Origin: a virus
Virus record (IMG/VR): IMGVR_UViG_3300021168_000001
Span: 1 to 64,000 of that record
DNA length: 64,000 nt
Reading direction: 5' to 3' (one strand)
The notes beneath the pieces were generated by a model. That model searched no databases, had not been told where the DNA came from, and saw nothing but the letters and a program-made list of their open reading frames with translations. How positions within the stretch are numbered: the first letter of the stretch is position 1; every line of letters starts with the position of its first letter. This document shows positions 34,918-43,630 of the stretch, piece after piece. A program made the position numbers and the translations under genes.

Positions 34918-35487
34918 TTAATCCTTGCTCACGATACCCACAATCGCAGATCTCAAGATTCCCATATCGATTAGCGGGCGGTCCGATCCTTTCCTTTTGA
35001 TGGTCTCCGGCTTGTTAGCTGGCCATCCGTTCCGAGGGTCAACGAACCAGCGCCTGGCAGCATTCTGCCCGGCCAGGGCTGCACGTTGCAGCCGCCTTTC
35101 CGCTCCCGCCTGGTCTCCGGCCAATGCTAGCTTTCCAGTCTCGGCAAGCTCGTGAGCGATCGCCTGACGATTTCCATCGGCCATCACAGCGGGTTCCACA
35201 ATCGGACGCGCTGGCAATCTTCTGATCGGCGATCCCTTCGAATGGAGGAACAGCAATTCAGCATTGTTGACGCCTCTTTTTGACTGACTGATCGCCCGTT
35301 CCCGCTTCGACTTAGCTTTTGCGGAGCTTCCCGCGGTGGCTCCGGCGATTGCCAGCAGCGAAGACTGCCGGGAACTCTTATCGGCCGGCACGCCAACATA
35401 GGCCGCCATCTTCTGCATGTTCACGACGGCTTTATAGAAGGACTTTTGATTGCTTTTGCGCGCAACCGTGATCTTGGGTCCCATCAT
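34918..35487 (-). CDS. Neck/tail-completion protein candidate
   Basis: 189 residues. VGVPADKSSRQSSLLA, NNAELLFLHSKGSPIRRLPA and RPIVEPAV form the pattern seen in phage morphogenesis proteins related to tail completion (G/P22 gp-S or HK97 gp10-like). The C-terminal part includes KPETIKRKGSDRPLIDMGIL, also typical (asserting a tested substrate end). Position among neck genes supports the call. Confidence 0.75.
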   Translation of the reverse strand: MMGPKITVARKSNQKSFYKAVVNMQKMAAYVGVPADKSSRQSSLLAIAGATAGSSAKAKSKRERAISQSKRGVNNAELLFLHSKGSPIRRLPARPIVEPAVMADGNRQAIAHELAETGKLALAGDQAGAERRLQRAALAGQNAARRWFVDPRNGWPANKPETIKRKGSDRPLIDMGILRSAIVGIVSKD

Positions 35488-35490
35488 GAT

Positions 35491-35655
35491 TCAATCCAGT
35501 CGCGCTGCCTGTTGATAGTGGGTCTTCAGGTTGTTCAGCTTATCTTGAATTGCTGCGCCTTGCGTTCCCTGAGTGTGCAGTTCCTGAAGACATCCAATCA
35601 CCTCGCCCAACAATTCGAAGATGTCTTCGAGGTGCTCTTTCAACCTTGGATCCAT
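35491..35655 (-). CDS. Small helical protein
   Basis: 54 residues (MDPRLKEHLEDIFELLGEVI at the start), with a GAAAGGA site upstream. Almost entirely amphipathic helix, likely a coiled-coil dimer. Lies between the DUF6527-like gene and the neck protein in the same direction. Function unknown. Confidence 0.65.
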   Translation of the reverse strand: MDPRLKEHLEDIFELLGEVIGCLQELHTQGTQGAAIQDKLNNLKTHYQQAARLD

Positions 35656-35667
35656 CGTGGTTTCCTT

Positions 35668-35961
35668 TCAAACTCTCACCCATTTTCCGTTCTGAACAAA
35701 CCCATGGTCTGCGCAGTGACAAAGGAACGACGGCACCAGCGTCGGCGCTTCTGGTGTTCCGCTCAACTGCCACACATGGTGCATAGTTCCACAGGCTTCG
35801 TTATAGCGATTATCCGTCCAGAAACTTCCGGCGCATAATCCCGTTTCACTCGTTGATCTCGTGTGGTGAATGATGCCGCCGCATCGCTGACCCTGGAACT
35901 CAGTCCATCGAATCCAGTGACCATCTCCGAGATCGACATCGAAACGTTCCGGAATCACCAT
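35668..35961 (-). CDS. DUF6527-like phage protein
   Basis: 97 residues. TPEAPTLVPSFLCHCADHGF and VQNGKWVRV at the C-terminus are the signature of DUF6527 proteins, small beta proteins found in phage structural clusters. Several His and Cys (IIHHT, CGTMHHVW, CHCADH) may bind a metal. Role unknown. Starts seven bases inside the end of the connector gene. Confidence 0.7.
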   Translation of the reverse strand: MVIPERFDVDLGDGHWIRWTEFQGQRCGGIIHHTRSTSETGLCAGSFWTDNRYNEACGTMHHVWQLSGTPEAPTLVPSFLCHCADHGFVQNGKWVRV

Positions 35962-36938
35962 ATGAGCGCGGGCCCCGATCCGATCACTCGCGCCATGTCC
36001 GCCAACTGCTGGCCATAGATAGTCAAATTGAACTGGCCCCAGTCCTCTAATGCGACAAGAGGCGTGAAGCTCTCACTGACATCACCGACGCTCTTCGAAA
36101 CCTGAATACCATTGGCGATGCCCTGTGCGGCGAGCTGCGCGGCATTCGGATATCCAGTGCTCTGCACTGCGATCTGCGTTGTCCAGGTAGCGCGTAACTT
36201 GTCGCCTGTTTGAACAGTGGTCGCCATCGTTATGGTGGCGCCGTTTAGCACATAGTCTGCGCCGACACCGGGCGTCTGGAATGCGCCATTCCAAAACAGG
36301 TCAATGATTCCTCCAGGTGGAATCATACTCAGCATGAAGACTGTTGCCGGCAGGCCTCCTGTCGGAACCGGTACCTCACCATGCAGCGCGGCCTGAAGGA
36401 TCGTCGTTACTTTTGAGGCTGACTTCGCGAACAGCGTGCAATAGTGCGCCACAAACCATGAGATCGCGATAAACCAGGCATCCTGCCATCGTGCCTGCAC
36501 CAGCGAAGCAACCGCGAGGTTGATGTAGATCTGGATCACTGTCGTTGGTATCGGCGGCGTCTCGTAGACCGTCAGCGGAATGTTCGACTGCGTGGCTGTG
36601 GCCTGATTTGAAACGGTTATCTGGTTATTGCCGATTGCCGTGATCACTGTGCCCTTCGGCAGCCCAGCAGCCTGCAAAAACTGATTGATGGATAGGCCTG
36701 ATGTGCTCGGCACGGTGACCGTCTGCGATCCGTTCGTGGTCCCGGCTCCTGGAACCAGCGTAGGAGCTCCGAAAAAGTTCGGATATATGCTCAGAAAGTC
36801 ATCGAGGTAGTAAGGCGGATTCTGTCCGAATACGAAGTTTATTGCGACTGGGAACCCTGGCGTCCCGCCCACTTCCCAACTCCATCCCCAACACTCATTG
36901 ACGAATTGGTTGAAGTCGGGCCATCGCATAGTTCCCAT
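35955..36938 (-). CDS. Head-tail connector (DUF4054-like) with two inserted beta modules
   Basis: 327 residues, about twice the usual connector length. The connector parts are the N-terminal segment, the middle helices (VIQIYINLAVASLVQARWQD, ISWFVAHYCTLF) and the C-terminal LTIYGQQLADMARVIGSGPA. Two extra modules interrupt it: a Thr/Val-rich Ig-like segment at about 61-126 (SQTVTVPSTSGLSINQF) and the PG-x-DY module at about 197-254 (LFWNGAFQTPGVGADYVLNG). Both recur elsewhere in this genome. Likely surface decorations on the neck. Confidence 0.72.
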   Translation of the reverse strand: MGTMRWPDFNQFVNECWGWSWEVGGTPGFPVAINFVFGQNPPYYLDDFLSIYPNFFGAPTLVPGAGTTNGSQTVTVPSTSGLSINQFLQAAGLPKGTVITAIGNNQITVSNQATATQSNIPLTVYETPPIPTTVIQIYINLAVASLVQARWQDAWFIAISWFVAHYCTLFAKSASKVTTILQAALHGEVPVPTGGLPATVFMLSMIPPGGIIDLFWNGAFQTPGVGADYVLNGATITMATTVQTGDKLRATWTTQIAVQSTGYPNAAQLAAQGIANGIQVSKSVGDVSESFTPLVALEDWGQFNLTIYGQQLADMARVIGSGPALIW

Positions 36939-36968
36939 CGCAATTATTCCTCGATTCGTTCCCTTTTT

Positions 36969-37367
36969 CTACTTTGTGCCCTGATCGGCAGGCGGCTTTC
37001 CCTGTCCTGGATCCGCAGGCTTGCCACCATCCGGAGCCTTGTTACCCTGGCCTTGTGTTAGACCCTCTGGCGGCTTCGGTCCCTGAGGCTTTTTGCCTTT
37101 GTCGTCATCGCCAGCGGCCAGAGATGCTGCCGCAACAGGTATTGCCGGCGTCATGTCGACGATGCTTTTATCACGGATGCCAACCTTGTAAGTTAGCGTG
37201 TTGGTGATCCAGTCAGGCACCTCAATGACTCTGGGGGGATTTTCGGCCGCGGCGTAGAAACGAAGCTCCTTCTCTACCGATACCTTCTCGCCAGTTGCAA
37301 GCTCGTGTTCCTCGACGACTTCGGATGCCATGAAAATCTTCGAGCGCGTTACATAGATCATCTTCAT
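36969..37367 (-). CDS. Head/neck-region hypothetical protein with disordered tail
   Basis: 132 residues from ATG 37367, preceded by GAGAAAGGA. An upstream TTG at 37394 lies in the spacer and was not used. The first 70 residues fold around IEVPDWITNTLTYKVGIRDK, a pattern seen in small phage head proteins. Residues 75-132 are a Gly/Pro/Gln/Lys-rich disordered tail (PQGPKPPEGLTQGQGNKAPD). No assigned function. Confidence 0.65.
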   Translation of the reverse strand: MKMIYVTRSKIFMASEVVEEHELATGEKVSVEKELRFYAAAENPPRVIEVPDWITNTLTYKVGIRDKSIVDMTPAIPVAAASLAAGDDDKGKKPQGPKPPEGLTQGQGNKAPDGGKPADPGQGKPPADQGTK

Positions 37368-37403
37368 TTGAAGAACGATCCTTTCTCCCTTCAACGGGGC
37401 GGG

Positions 37404-38066
37404 TTAGATTGTCAGCTTATTGCACTTCCGGCTGTTCTCCGACCCCGTCAATATCTGTAGGTTCCAGGGAACATGCAGGCCGCACACCACATCGCTCTTC
37501 AGCGGGACGATGTGGTCGACATGATGTTCAATGCCGGTTGCTTGCGTCCTGCTCCGGGCCTCGCGATAAAACCCGGCAATCTTTTGTTCGAGCTCTTTCG
37601 AAAGCCACGGCGGAGTCGCATTGAGCTTCGCACTTCGACGCCTGGCATTCTTAGCGTTCATAACTTCCGGGTGATCCCGGTACCACTGTCGGCTGCGTTC
37701 GGCCCATACACCTTTATTGCGCTGATATTGCTGGGACGACATTGCTGCCACTTTACTGCGATTCTTGTCGTACCACTTACGAATGGATCGTTTGTTCGGC
37801 AGCGGATTCTTGGCATAATTTCTGCGTTGCCGCGCTAGAATTTGTATCTTTTCTTCTGCGCTCAGTGAATCGTAATAAGTTTTGCAGTGCCTCCTCGCGA
37901 CCTCTGGTTTTCTCTTTTTGTACTTTCCAGCTGCGATCCGGAGGCATTCATTACAGCTATTATTTGAAACCTGACGTTCTGAAATATGGCCATATGGGCA
38001 GGGCTTGCCAGTGAAATACCGCTTCAGCCCTGCCTCTACAGCCTGTTTACGAGATACGATTTTCAC
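37404..38066 (-). CDS. HNH homing-type endonuclease
   Basis: 220 residues from GTG 38066. An N-terminal zinc knuckle (CPYGH, then CNECLR), charged helices with YDKNRSK-type repeats, and a C-terminal HNH core: HHVDHIVPLKSDVVCGLHVP then NLQILTGSENSRKCNK. This HNH type is common as a free-standing invader of phage structural clusters. Sits directly downstream of the major capsid gene. Confidence 0.87.
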   Translation of the reverse strand: MKIVSRKQAVEAGLKRYFTGKPCPYGHISERQVSNNSCNECLRIAAGKYKKRKPEVARRHCKTYYDSLSAEEKIQILARQRRNYAKNPLPNKRSIRKWYDKNRSKVAAMSSQQYQRNKGVWAERSRQWYRDHPEVMNAKNARRRSAKLNATPPWLSKELEQKIAGFYREARSRTQATGIEHHVDHIVPLKSDVVCGLHVPWNLQILTGSENSRKCNKLTI

Positions 38067-38109
38067 ACCTTAGATCATATCGCGTAAGTTGTTGAATGCA
38101 AAAGAATTT

Positions 38110-39177
38110 TCAAATACCATCCGCGTATATCATCGTTTGGTTGCGCTTGAAGATCACCTGTGAGATGCAACCAACGAAGCCGGTCTGGTAGGCGCCGCCA
38201 GCCTGCATCGTCGGGACTGTGATGGATGTCTTCTTCGGCTGCGGAATCTTGAGGTAGAGCGACTTCTTCGAATTCTTGTAGAAGACCGCGCGATCAAGAC
38301 CGCCCGCGCCCGTTCCAGAAATCCACGGGTTGGGAAGGGAGTTGATTTTGAAGTTGATGCCGTTCTTGGCCGCCACACACTCACGCTCGATGTACGCGAT
38401 TGTCGAGAGCGCCACGGCCGATCCACCGATCGCCATCGGTTCGCTGAGAGTGGCGAACTGGCTATACGGAAGCAGGAGAGAATCCGGCATCGCCTCGGTG
38501 ATGTCATATCCGGAGTTCTGTACGACCTGGTTGAGCGCATTGTTGACGTCAAACAGGATCTCGGTCGGCGATTTCTTCACCCATGTGGTCGATCCGCCAG
38601 CGCCAGCTGGCACCACGAATTCAACGACGTTCGGGTTGTTGATGAGTCCCGGGTCGCCGAGGAATCCCTTATAGGTGACATAATCGAGAGCCTTCACCCA
38701 GTTGATGTCGACAGACTCCTCATACATCTCCTGAAGGGAGATAGGAGGAGGCATGCCGCTACGCTTTGCCGTCGCCAGTCGCTCGAGGTCGATGTAGGTG
38801 ATGGTCATGGCCATCGCCCACGGGTAGGTCTTCCAGAGCGACTTCTGGATATCAGCCTGCGCCTCGGGGATATCCGTGTTGTTGGTTCCCTGCAACCCAA
38901 AGAACTGGGTTCCAGTGGTACCGTAGTTGGTTGCGAAAGCTGCGAGATACTGCGGGAACCCTCCGCCTACATCCACGGAAATATCCCGAGCATGAGTCGT
39001 TGCCTGGAGAGGCCGGACAACGTCAGTATCGATGAGTTCCAATTGGCTTTGAAGGAACGCAAATCCAGATGCGCCGGCCGCGTCGAACGCCCTGCCACGC
39101 CCTCTTGGAGTTCCATCGAAGCCACGAGCGCGTCTAATCAATTCCCGATCGCGCTGACGAGAAGCGAATGTATTCAT
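38110..39177 (-). CDS. Major capsid protein (DUF2184-like)
   Basis: 355 residues. The pattern (TYIDLERLATAKRSGMPPPI, LDYVTYKGFLGDPGLINNP, MPDSLLLPYSQFATLS, then RNQTMIYADGI at the end) matches DUF2184-type HK97-fold major capsid proteins. Neighbours are the cement protein and the protease/scaffold, the usual capsid cassette. The N-terminal 40 residues are basic and Gly-rich and may be trimmed or face inward. Confidence 0.87.
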   Translation of the reverse strand: MNTFASRQRDRELIRRARGFDGTPRGRGRAFDAAGASGFAFLQSQLELIDTDVVRPLQATTHARDISVDVGGGFPQYLAAFATNYGTTGTQFFGLQGTNNTDIPEAQADIQKSLWKTYPWAMAMTITYIDLERLATAKRSGMPPPISLQEMYEESVDINWVKALDYVTYKGFLGDPGLINNPNVVEFVVPAGAGGSTTWVKKSPTEILFDVNNALNQVVQNSGYDITEAMPDSLLLPYSQFATLSEPMAIGGSAVALSTIAYIERECVAAKNGINFKINSLPNPWISGTGAGGLDRAVFYKNSKKSLYLKIPQPKKTSITVPTMQAGGAYQTGFVGCISQVIFKRNQTMIYADGI

Positions 39178-39227
39178 GGTCTTCTTGTCTCCCTAATTGA
39201 ATTCGGGTTTCGAATTCGGGTCGTGGG

Positions 39228-40019
39228 TTAGGCTGCGTTGCGGATCTTGAGCGTAATTTCCACCTTGTTATTCGCATCGACAAAGCCGGTGCGGAACACG
39301 CAATTTGGAAGCGCCACTACGTTGGAGAAGACTACCGGAGTTGCTGACAGCGCGGCAGTGGTGGCAAGAGAAAGTGTGACCGCCGTGCCTGTAACCGCGG
39401 CGATCGATGTGCCTGGAGCGATTCCGGCGCCGGAGACCGACTGACCGGCCTTGAGGCCAGTTCCGGAAGCCACAGTGAGCGCGGTCGATCCGGAGCTGGC
39501 GGTTCCGGTGGTGGATATGGTGTCCGAAGAAGGCGGAGCCGCTTCGATGTCTCCGACCGTGCCGCCTGGAACGGCCGAGTTCAGCGCGAGGCGAGTATAA
39601 ACCTGCCCTTGCGATAGCGGCACGCCGGCTGCCAATGGCACCGTCATGCTGCCACGCTCGAGGATTTCACCCATCTCACCGGGCACATAGTAGCCGACCT
39701 GCTGGATGCCAGGAGTTACGCCAGCTGGGTAGGTCACCTGTGTCTTCACTTCGCGGACCGCGAAGCCGCCGAACTGAGCGGCCACCAAGCCAGCATTTGC
39801 GAAGGATGTTGCGATGAAATCCGCAATGGAGTCCATCGTGTCGCCGCCACCAGAACTGTTTGGGATGATCACGCAAGGTGCAGCAAAAGCCACGTTGCTC
39901 AATCCGGTGGGCAGCACTTGCCGGGCGGTAATAACGCGCTCGTCCAGCCTCGAAACGGAACCGTCAAAGCCGATATTCGGCCCGGTAACCGGAATTACCT
40001 GTCCAAAGGAAGTCCCCAT
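39228..40019 (-). CDS. Capsid cement/decoration protein with Ig-like insertion
   Basis: 263 residues. The position next to the capsid gene and the segments GYYVPGEMGEILERGSMTVP and SQGQVYTRLALN fit phage structural cement proteins that stabilise the capsid. Residues about 169-231 (STALTVASGTGLKAGQSVSG then IAPGTSIAAVTGTAVTLS) are an added beta module also found in the DUF4054-like connector. The C-terminus (FRTGFVDANNKVEITLKI) returns to the cement fold. Confidence 0.75.
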   Translation of the reverse strand: MGTSFGQVIPVTGPNIGFDGSVSRLDERVITARQVLPTGLSNVAFAAPCVIIPNSSGGGDTMDSIADFIATSFANAGLVAAQFGGFAVREVKTQVTYPAGVTPGIQQVGYYVPGEMGEILERGSMTVPLAAGVPLSQGQVYTRLALNSAVPGGTVGDIEAAPPSSDTISTTGTASSGSTALTVASGTGLKAGQSVSGAGIAPGTSIAAVTGTAVTLSLATTAALSATPVVFSNVVALPNCVFRTGFVDANNKVEITLKIRNAA

Positions 40020-40023
40020 GGCT

Positions 40024-41733
40024 TTACTTCACCTCCGCTGTGATCTTTTTACCGTGGCGATTGTTGTAAAACTCCTGGAGCTTCGTGATGTCGTCGCCGC
40101 CAGTCGCTCCACCACCGGCATCGGCTGCCCTCGCACGGCTCGCACCCGCGAAGCGCGCATATCCATTGCCGCTTGTTGAGAATGAATTCCCACTCACGCG
40201 GCGCATCTGCGCGTTGAACGCCTTGATGAGCGCCGAATCACCGCTACGCGCGATCAGCGGCTTGATGGCGCGCAATGCTTCTCGGGCCGCGGCGTCGGCT
40301 GCCCTCGCGAACTCTGCCGTATCCCGCGCGCGCTTCTTGCGTGGATCACCACCCTTGGTTCGCTTATAGCCTTCAGAGCCGCGAATCGGATGGAAGTTTC
40401 CACCTTCCGAATAGCCCTCGACGTCATCGGCGCGCTTGCGATCGCCAGCGTGGACGACTTCAGGCTCATCCTCTTCGTCGTACTCATCCTCATCGTCAGG
40501 ATCGGCGTCGTCGCCCTCTGCGCCCTCTTCGGGAATCAGGTCAGGATTGTCGGCATCGCCGCTTTCTCCGCCTCCCTCACCTTCGTGCATCGGCTCGTGC
40601 TGTTCTTCCTGAAGGTAGTTGTCCATCAATTTGCGGAGCTCGGCGATATCGGCATCTTCGGACCGGCGAGACTTGGCGTCCATCATCTTGTCAAGTGCCG
40701 AATGCAGCCTTTCACGCTCTTCGTCAGGTTCACCATCGCCAGCCTTACGATCATCTGCGCGGCGGTCATCGGAACGGCGACTATCGTCCGCTTTCCTGTC
40801 GTCGCTGCGGTGGCTATCGTCAGCGCGACGGTCATCGCTCTTTCGATCAGCGGCCTGCACAATTTTCGGCTCGGGTGGAATGTCCATCTGCGCTCCCTCA
40901 TCGTTGGCTCGCGCGGTTCCGGTTCTGGTGACTTTGCTCAGCTCCAGAGCGGCATCGGCCAACGATTCAGGATCCACACTCTCATCTTTGGCCGCATGCT
41001 GCAGCCCGTGGCCAAAGATACTCTTAAGCGTGAGTTTCATCAGCTTTTTCTCCTGTGGTGGATCGTTCTTTGTTGACGTTGAGGTTGAGTTACTGGCTGG
41101 GGTTTGTGGCTCAGGCTCAACCGCAGCCTGTTCCTCAACCGTGGCCACTTCTGGAGCGGCATCCATAATGCGTGCTTCGGGGCCCGCCCTACCCTTTGTA
41201 ACCACGGCCACATGATTGCCGACCATGGAGACTTGGAGAACGACATCGCCATCGCGATCAATGCTGTAGTCGTAGCCGCACGATACTTCGCGTTTGCGAT
41301 TCTTGAGAATCTCGGATATCAGGGGCTCCGCGGTAACAACCAGATCTCCGATGAGCGGCCACTCGCCATCATCCAAAACGTCTTTACCTTTGCGAACGTT
41401 TTGCACATGGCCACGCGCCAGATCATTGAAGTTTTCTGGCGTCACGAATTCCATGTTTGGCGGGTGATTGTCGGTGACAGTGGCGGCTTCGAAGCTATGG
41501 ATTGTGTCCGGATGAAATACCTCCTCCGGCGACCGATATAGACGCACCATCGCATTAGGATTTGAAGTGTCTATGCCGAGATCGTTGGCTCGCTCCTCGG
41601 GAAGCTCCGATACTTTGTAATCCTGAAATCCAGTTCTAGCTATTGTTACATCGTGGCAGACAATAGATCCGTTAGGCATCTGCGTGATGTTGTCGCTGAG
41701 CCGGCTTCCGAAGTACCCGATTCCTGTTTTCAT
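40024..41733 (-). CDS. DUF2213-type capsid maturation protease and scaffold
   Basis: 569 residues. The N-terminal domain (about 1-195) is DUF2213-like: ITQMPNGSIVCHDVTIARTG, HSFEAATVTDNHPP and REVSCGYDYSIDRDGD. The remainder is scaffold-like: an RDD-rich repeat tract, a very acidic stretch, a conserved ERLHSALDKMMDAK helix and a basic C-terminal tail (ARFAGASRARAADAGG). Such protease-scaffold fusions direct HK97-type capsid assembly and are later degraded. Confidence 0.8.
   Translation of the reverse strand: MKTGIGYFGSRLSDNITQMPNGSIVCHDVTIARTGFQDYKVSELPEERANDLGIDTSNPNAMVRLYRSPEEVFHPDTIHSFEAATVTDNHPPNMEFVTPENFNDLARGHVQNVRKGKDVLDDGEWPLIGDLVVTAEPLISEILKNRKREVSCGYDYSIDRDGDVVLQVSMVGNHVAVVTKGRAGPEARIMDAAPEVATVEEQAAVEPEPQTPASNSTSTSTKNDPPQEKKLMKLTLKSIFGHGLQHAAKDESVDPESLADAALELSKVTRTGTARANDEGAQMDIPPEPKIVQAADRKSDDRRADDSHRSDDRKADDSRRSDDRRADDRKAGDGEPDEERERLHSALDKMMDAKSRRSEDADIAELRKLMDNYLQEEQHEPMHEGEGGGESGDADNPDLIPEEGAEGDDADPDDEDEYDEEDEPEVVHAGDRKRADDVEGYSEGGNFHPIRGSEGYKRTKGGDPRKKRARDTAEFARAADAAAREALRAIKPLIARSGDSALIKAFNAQMRRVSGNSFSTSGNGYARFAGASRARAADAGGGATGGDDITKLQEFYNNRHGKKITAEVK
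40739..40856 (-). repeat. RADD/RSDD tandem repeat in the scaffold
   Basis: The encoded segment repeats a six-residue unit of the form R-A/S-D-D-x-R/K about eight times (RRADDSHRSDDRKADDSRRS is a sample). Alternating Arg and Asp pairs suggest a polyampholyte helix or disordered linker. Confidence 0.7.
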
Positions 41734-42528
41734 TTACCGAGTATCTCTTTCCCGTGGATCACGTTTCACGCCCATCTTGACTGCGCACGTTTCGCAGACT
41801 CGGCCCTGAGGGGTCGATATCATCCGCGAGGTTTCCTTTCCGCATCGTGCGCATTCGCTTTTCGCGTCGCCAGCCTTGCGCCCACGCACCGCATCGATAC
41901 AGCGATCGAGCGTGGCATGCAGGCGAGCGCGGATCGCGGCACGTCCGGTCTTTGATTGCGCTGGGTCGTACATCTCGGCTGGCGCGTCCTTGCTACGCAC
42001 GTCATCGTATGGCTGTAGCGGACGCGAGCGATGCTCAGAATGCTCGAAACCGCCTTCGCCTTCGAAGTCGTCCTTCATTCGCCGTTTGCGGTCCATCACC
42101 CGATCGAGCGCAGAGTGCATCCGTGCGCGGTGGTCCATGCAGTCGTTCGCCCTCACCATCTCATAGCTCCCTTCACCGCTCGGACTGCCGCGCGTGATCA
42201 CATCGTCTTCTTCGAATTCGGGGAGATTCTCTTCTACTTCAAATCGATCCGCACCATCGCCATCGATCGAGAATCCGCAGGTTGTCGAATGCCCCACTCC
42301 AGCACACCACTGCACCAAAGCGAGGAACCTTTCGAAGCGCTCGAGCACCTCGGCTGGCGCCGTGATTGTATAGGTCCGCGTTTCACCGGGATCCGCATCG
42401 GCGGTCATGCCTCTCGCATTCGCGGTCGCATAAAATACGGATTTCGCCTTTTTGGGGTCGGAGTAGGTTTTGCGCATTGCTCGCATCACCTTGTTGCCCT
42501 CGCCTTTGAAGTACGCTCCTATTGGCAT
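41734..42528 (-). CDS. Head-region protein with two H-x-x-LD motifs and zinc ribbon
   Basis: 264 residues from ATG 42528 (a TTG seven codons earlier is possible). The N-terminal domain (GAYFKGEGNKVMRAMRKTY, ANARGMTADADPG) is followed by an acidic region. Two copies of a helix motif come next (ARMHSALDRVMDRKRRM and RARLHATLDRCIDAVRG), then a C-terminal zinc ribbon (CARCGKET, then CETC). The same helix motif occurs in the scaffold and in the 48032 protein. Possibly a capsid assembly partner. Confidence 0.6.
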   Translation of the reverse strand: MPIGAYFKGEGNKVMRAMRKTYSDPKKAKSVFYATANARGMTADADPGETRTYTITAPAEVLERFERFLALVQWCAGVGHSTTCGFSIDGDGADRFEVEENLPEFEEDDVITRGSPSGEGSYEMVRANDCMDHRARMHSALDRVMDRKRRMKDDFEGEGGFEHSEHRSRPLQPYDDVRSKDAPAEMYDPAQSKTGRAAIRARLHATLDRCIDAVRGRKAGDAKSECARCGKETSRMISTPQGRVCETCAVKMGVKRDPRERDTR

Positions 42529-42533
42529 CGCAA

Positions 42534-42836
42534 TTAGTTCCCTGTGCAAATATTCAGGATTGCCTTCTTGCCGATTGAAATGGCCGCAATGTAAGTAGCG
42601 GCCCCAAGCACCAGGTATTGCGTGTCGCCGGCATTCACCATGAGGCTCGTGTTATTTACCGCAACCACAGTGACATCGCCCAACTGGACGGCGGCCGGGT
42701 CCGGACCAATATTCACCACGCGCACGACGGTATCGCCGCCGAGCGTTCCAGGCAATGCGACTCTGGATGATGTGGAACCGGCGCCCATCCCGATACAGGC
42801 GTCTGGGGCGAATGCAGATTGCGGCGTGGCTGGCAT
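42534..42836 (-). CDS. Small beta-rich structural protein
   Basis: 100 residues, beta-rich (TVVRVVNIGPDPAAVQLGD), probably a small jelly-roll or decoration-type protein. No family recognised. Lies between the GNAT gene and head genes, same direction. Confidence 0.6.
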   Translation of the reverse strand: MPATPQSAFAPDACIGMGAGSTSSRVALPGTLGGDTVVRVVNIGPDPAAVQLGDVTVVAVNNTSLMVNAGDTQYLVLGAATYIAAISIGKKAILNICTGN

Positions 42837-43271
42837 CTACTCAAGTCCTTTCCGGAAGTTCACGATCCACGGTGCACCTAGCAGCTCCATGTGCGCCTTC
42901 ATTGATACTTCGTTGTGTCCATGCACAGCTGCCGAAATGTGCTTCAGGCCGCGTGCCCGACATTCCTGTTCAAGCCGCTCGATCAATTTCCCATATAGAC
43001 CGCGGCGCCGGTGGCGGAGGTCGGTCCATGCAAGGCCGATGAATGCACCATCACACCACTCCTGCCAAATGATCATCGATATCGGCTCACCATCCTCATT
43101 GCGCATGAGGATCAGCGAATTGTCTTTTACGGGAAGATAGGAACCTCCGACATTTCCCATTTCGATCTTCAGGTCATGCGCTATGCCGTGGGCGATGCTG
43201 ACACAGAATTCGAGGATGTTGGTATCCTCGATCGTTCCCATTACTTCGATCGTTTCGGTCACCGCGCGCAT
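42837..43271 (-). CDS. GNAT-type N-acetyltransferase
   Basis: 144 residues from ATG 43271 (a TTG at 43286 is possible). The acetyl-CoA-binding motif A is clear: LAWTDLRHRRRGLYGKLIER with R-R-R-G-L-Y-G matching the R/Q-x-x-G-x-G/A loop, then a CRARGLKHISAAVHGHN strand. Phage GNATs in structural clusters may modify host or virion proteins. Substrate unknown. Overlaps the upstream gene by 13 bases. Confidence 0.8.
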   Translation of the reverse strand: MRAVTETIEVMGTIEDTNILEFCVSIAHGIAHDLKIEMGNVGGSYLPVKDNSLILMRNEDGEPISMIIWQEWCDGAFIGLAWTDLRHRRRGLYGKLIERLEQECRARGLKHISAAVHGHNEVSMKAHMELLGAPWIVNFRKGLE

Positions 43272-43630
43272 AGGATTCCGAAGCAATCGACGCGCACCAG
43301 GCCGCGTCCGGTTCCATCCTGCGGGTGCGGATCCCAGGCCATCTGTCCGTTCAATCCGACTACCGCATGCAAGTGCCCGCGTGGGCTCTTGCCCTCGATC
43401 GTGTGATACACGGGCCCATTCTTGAATGCCTGTTTCAACCCAGGCGAATCGATGTCAACCTGAATGTAATAGAGGTTGAATTGCTTTAAAAAATCCTGAG
43501 TTTGACTTAGAAACAAATCGTCGGTAGCGAATTCAGGGACATCGGCTTCTTTTATTTCGAGGATCGATGCCAGACATGCCTGAAAACAGCGGCCATTTTT
43601 CCCGGTGCGGCTTTGCGTCTGTGGGATCAC
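43259..43630 (-). CDS. Papain-like/C39-like cysteine peptidase-fold protein
   Basis: 123 residues. GRCFQACLASILEI carries the candidate nucleophile Cys (residue 15), and GHLHAVVGLNGQMAWDPHP the His and Asp of a C39-like triad. A known family of small phage proteins has this pattern. Activity unproven. The ATG overlaps the portal gene's stop, so it is coupled to the portal fusion. Confidence 0.7.
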   Translation of the reverse strand: MIPQTQSRTGKNGRCFQACLASILEIKEADVPEFATDDLFLSQTQDFLKQFNLYYIQVDIDSPGLKQAFKNGPVYHTIEGKSPRGHLHAVVGLNGQMAWDPHPQDGTGRGLVRVDCFGILCAR

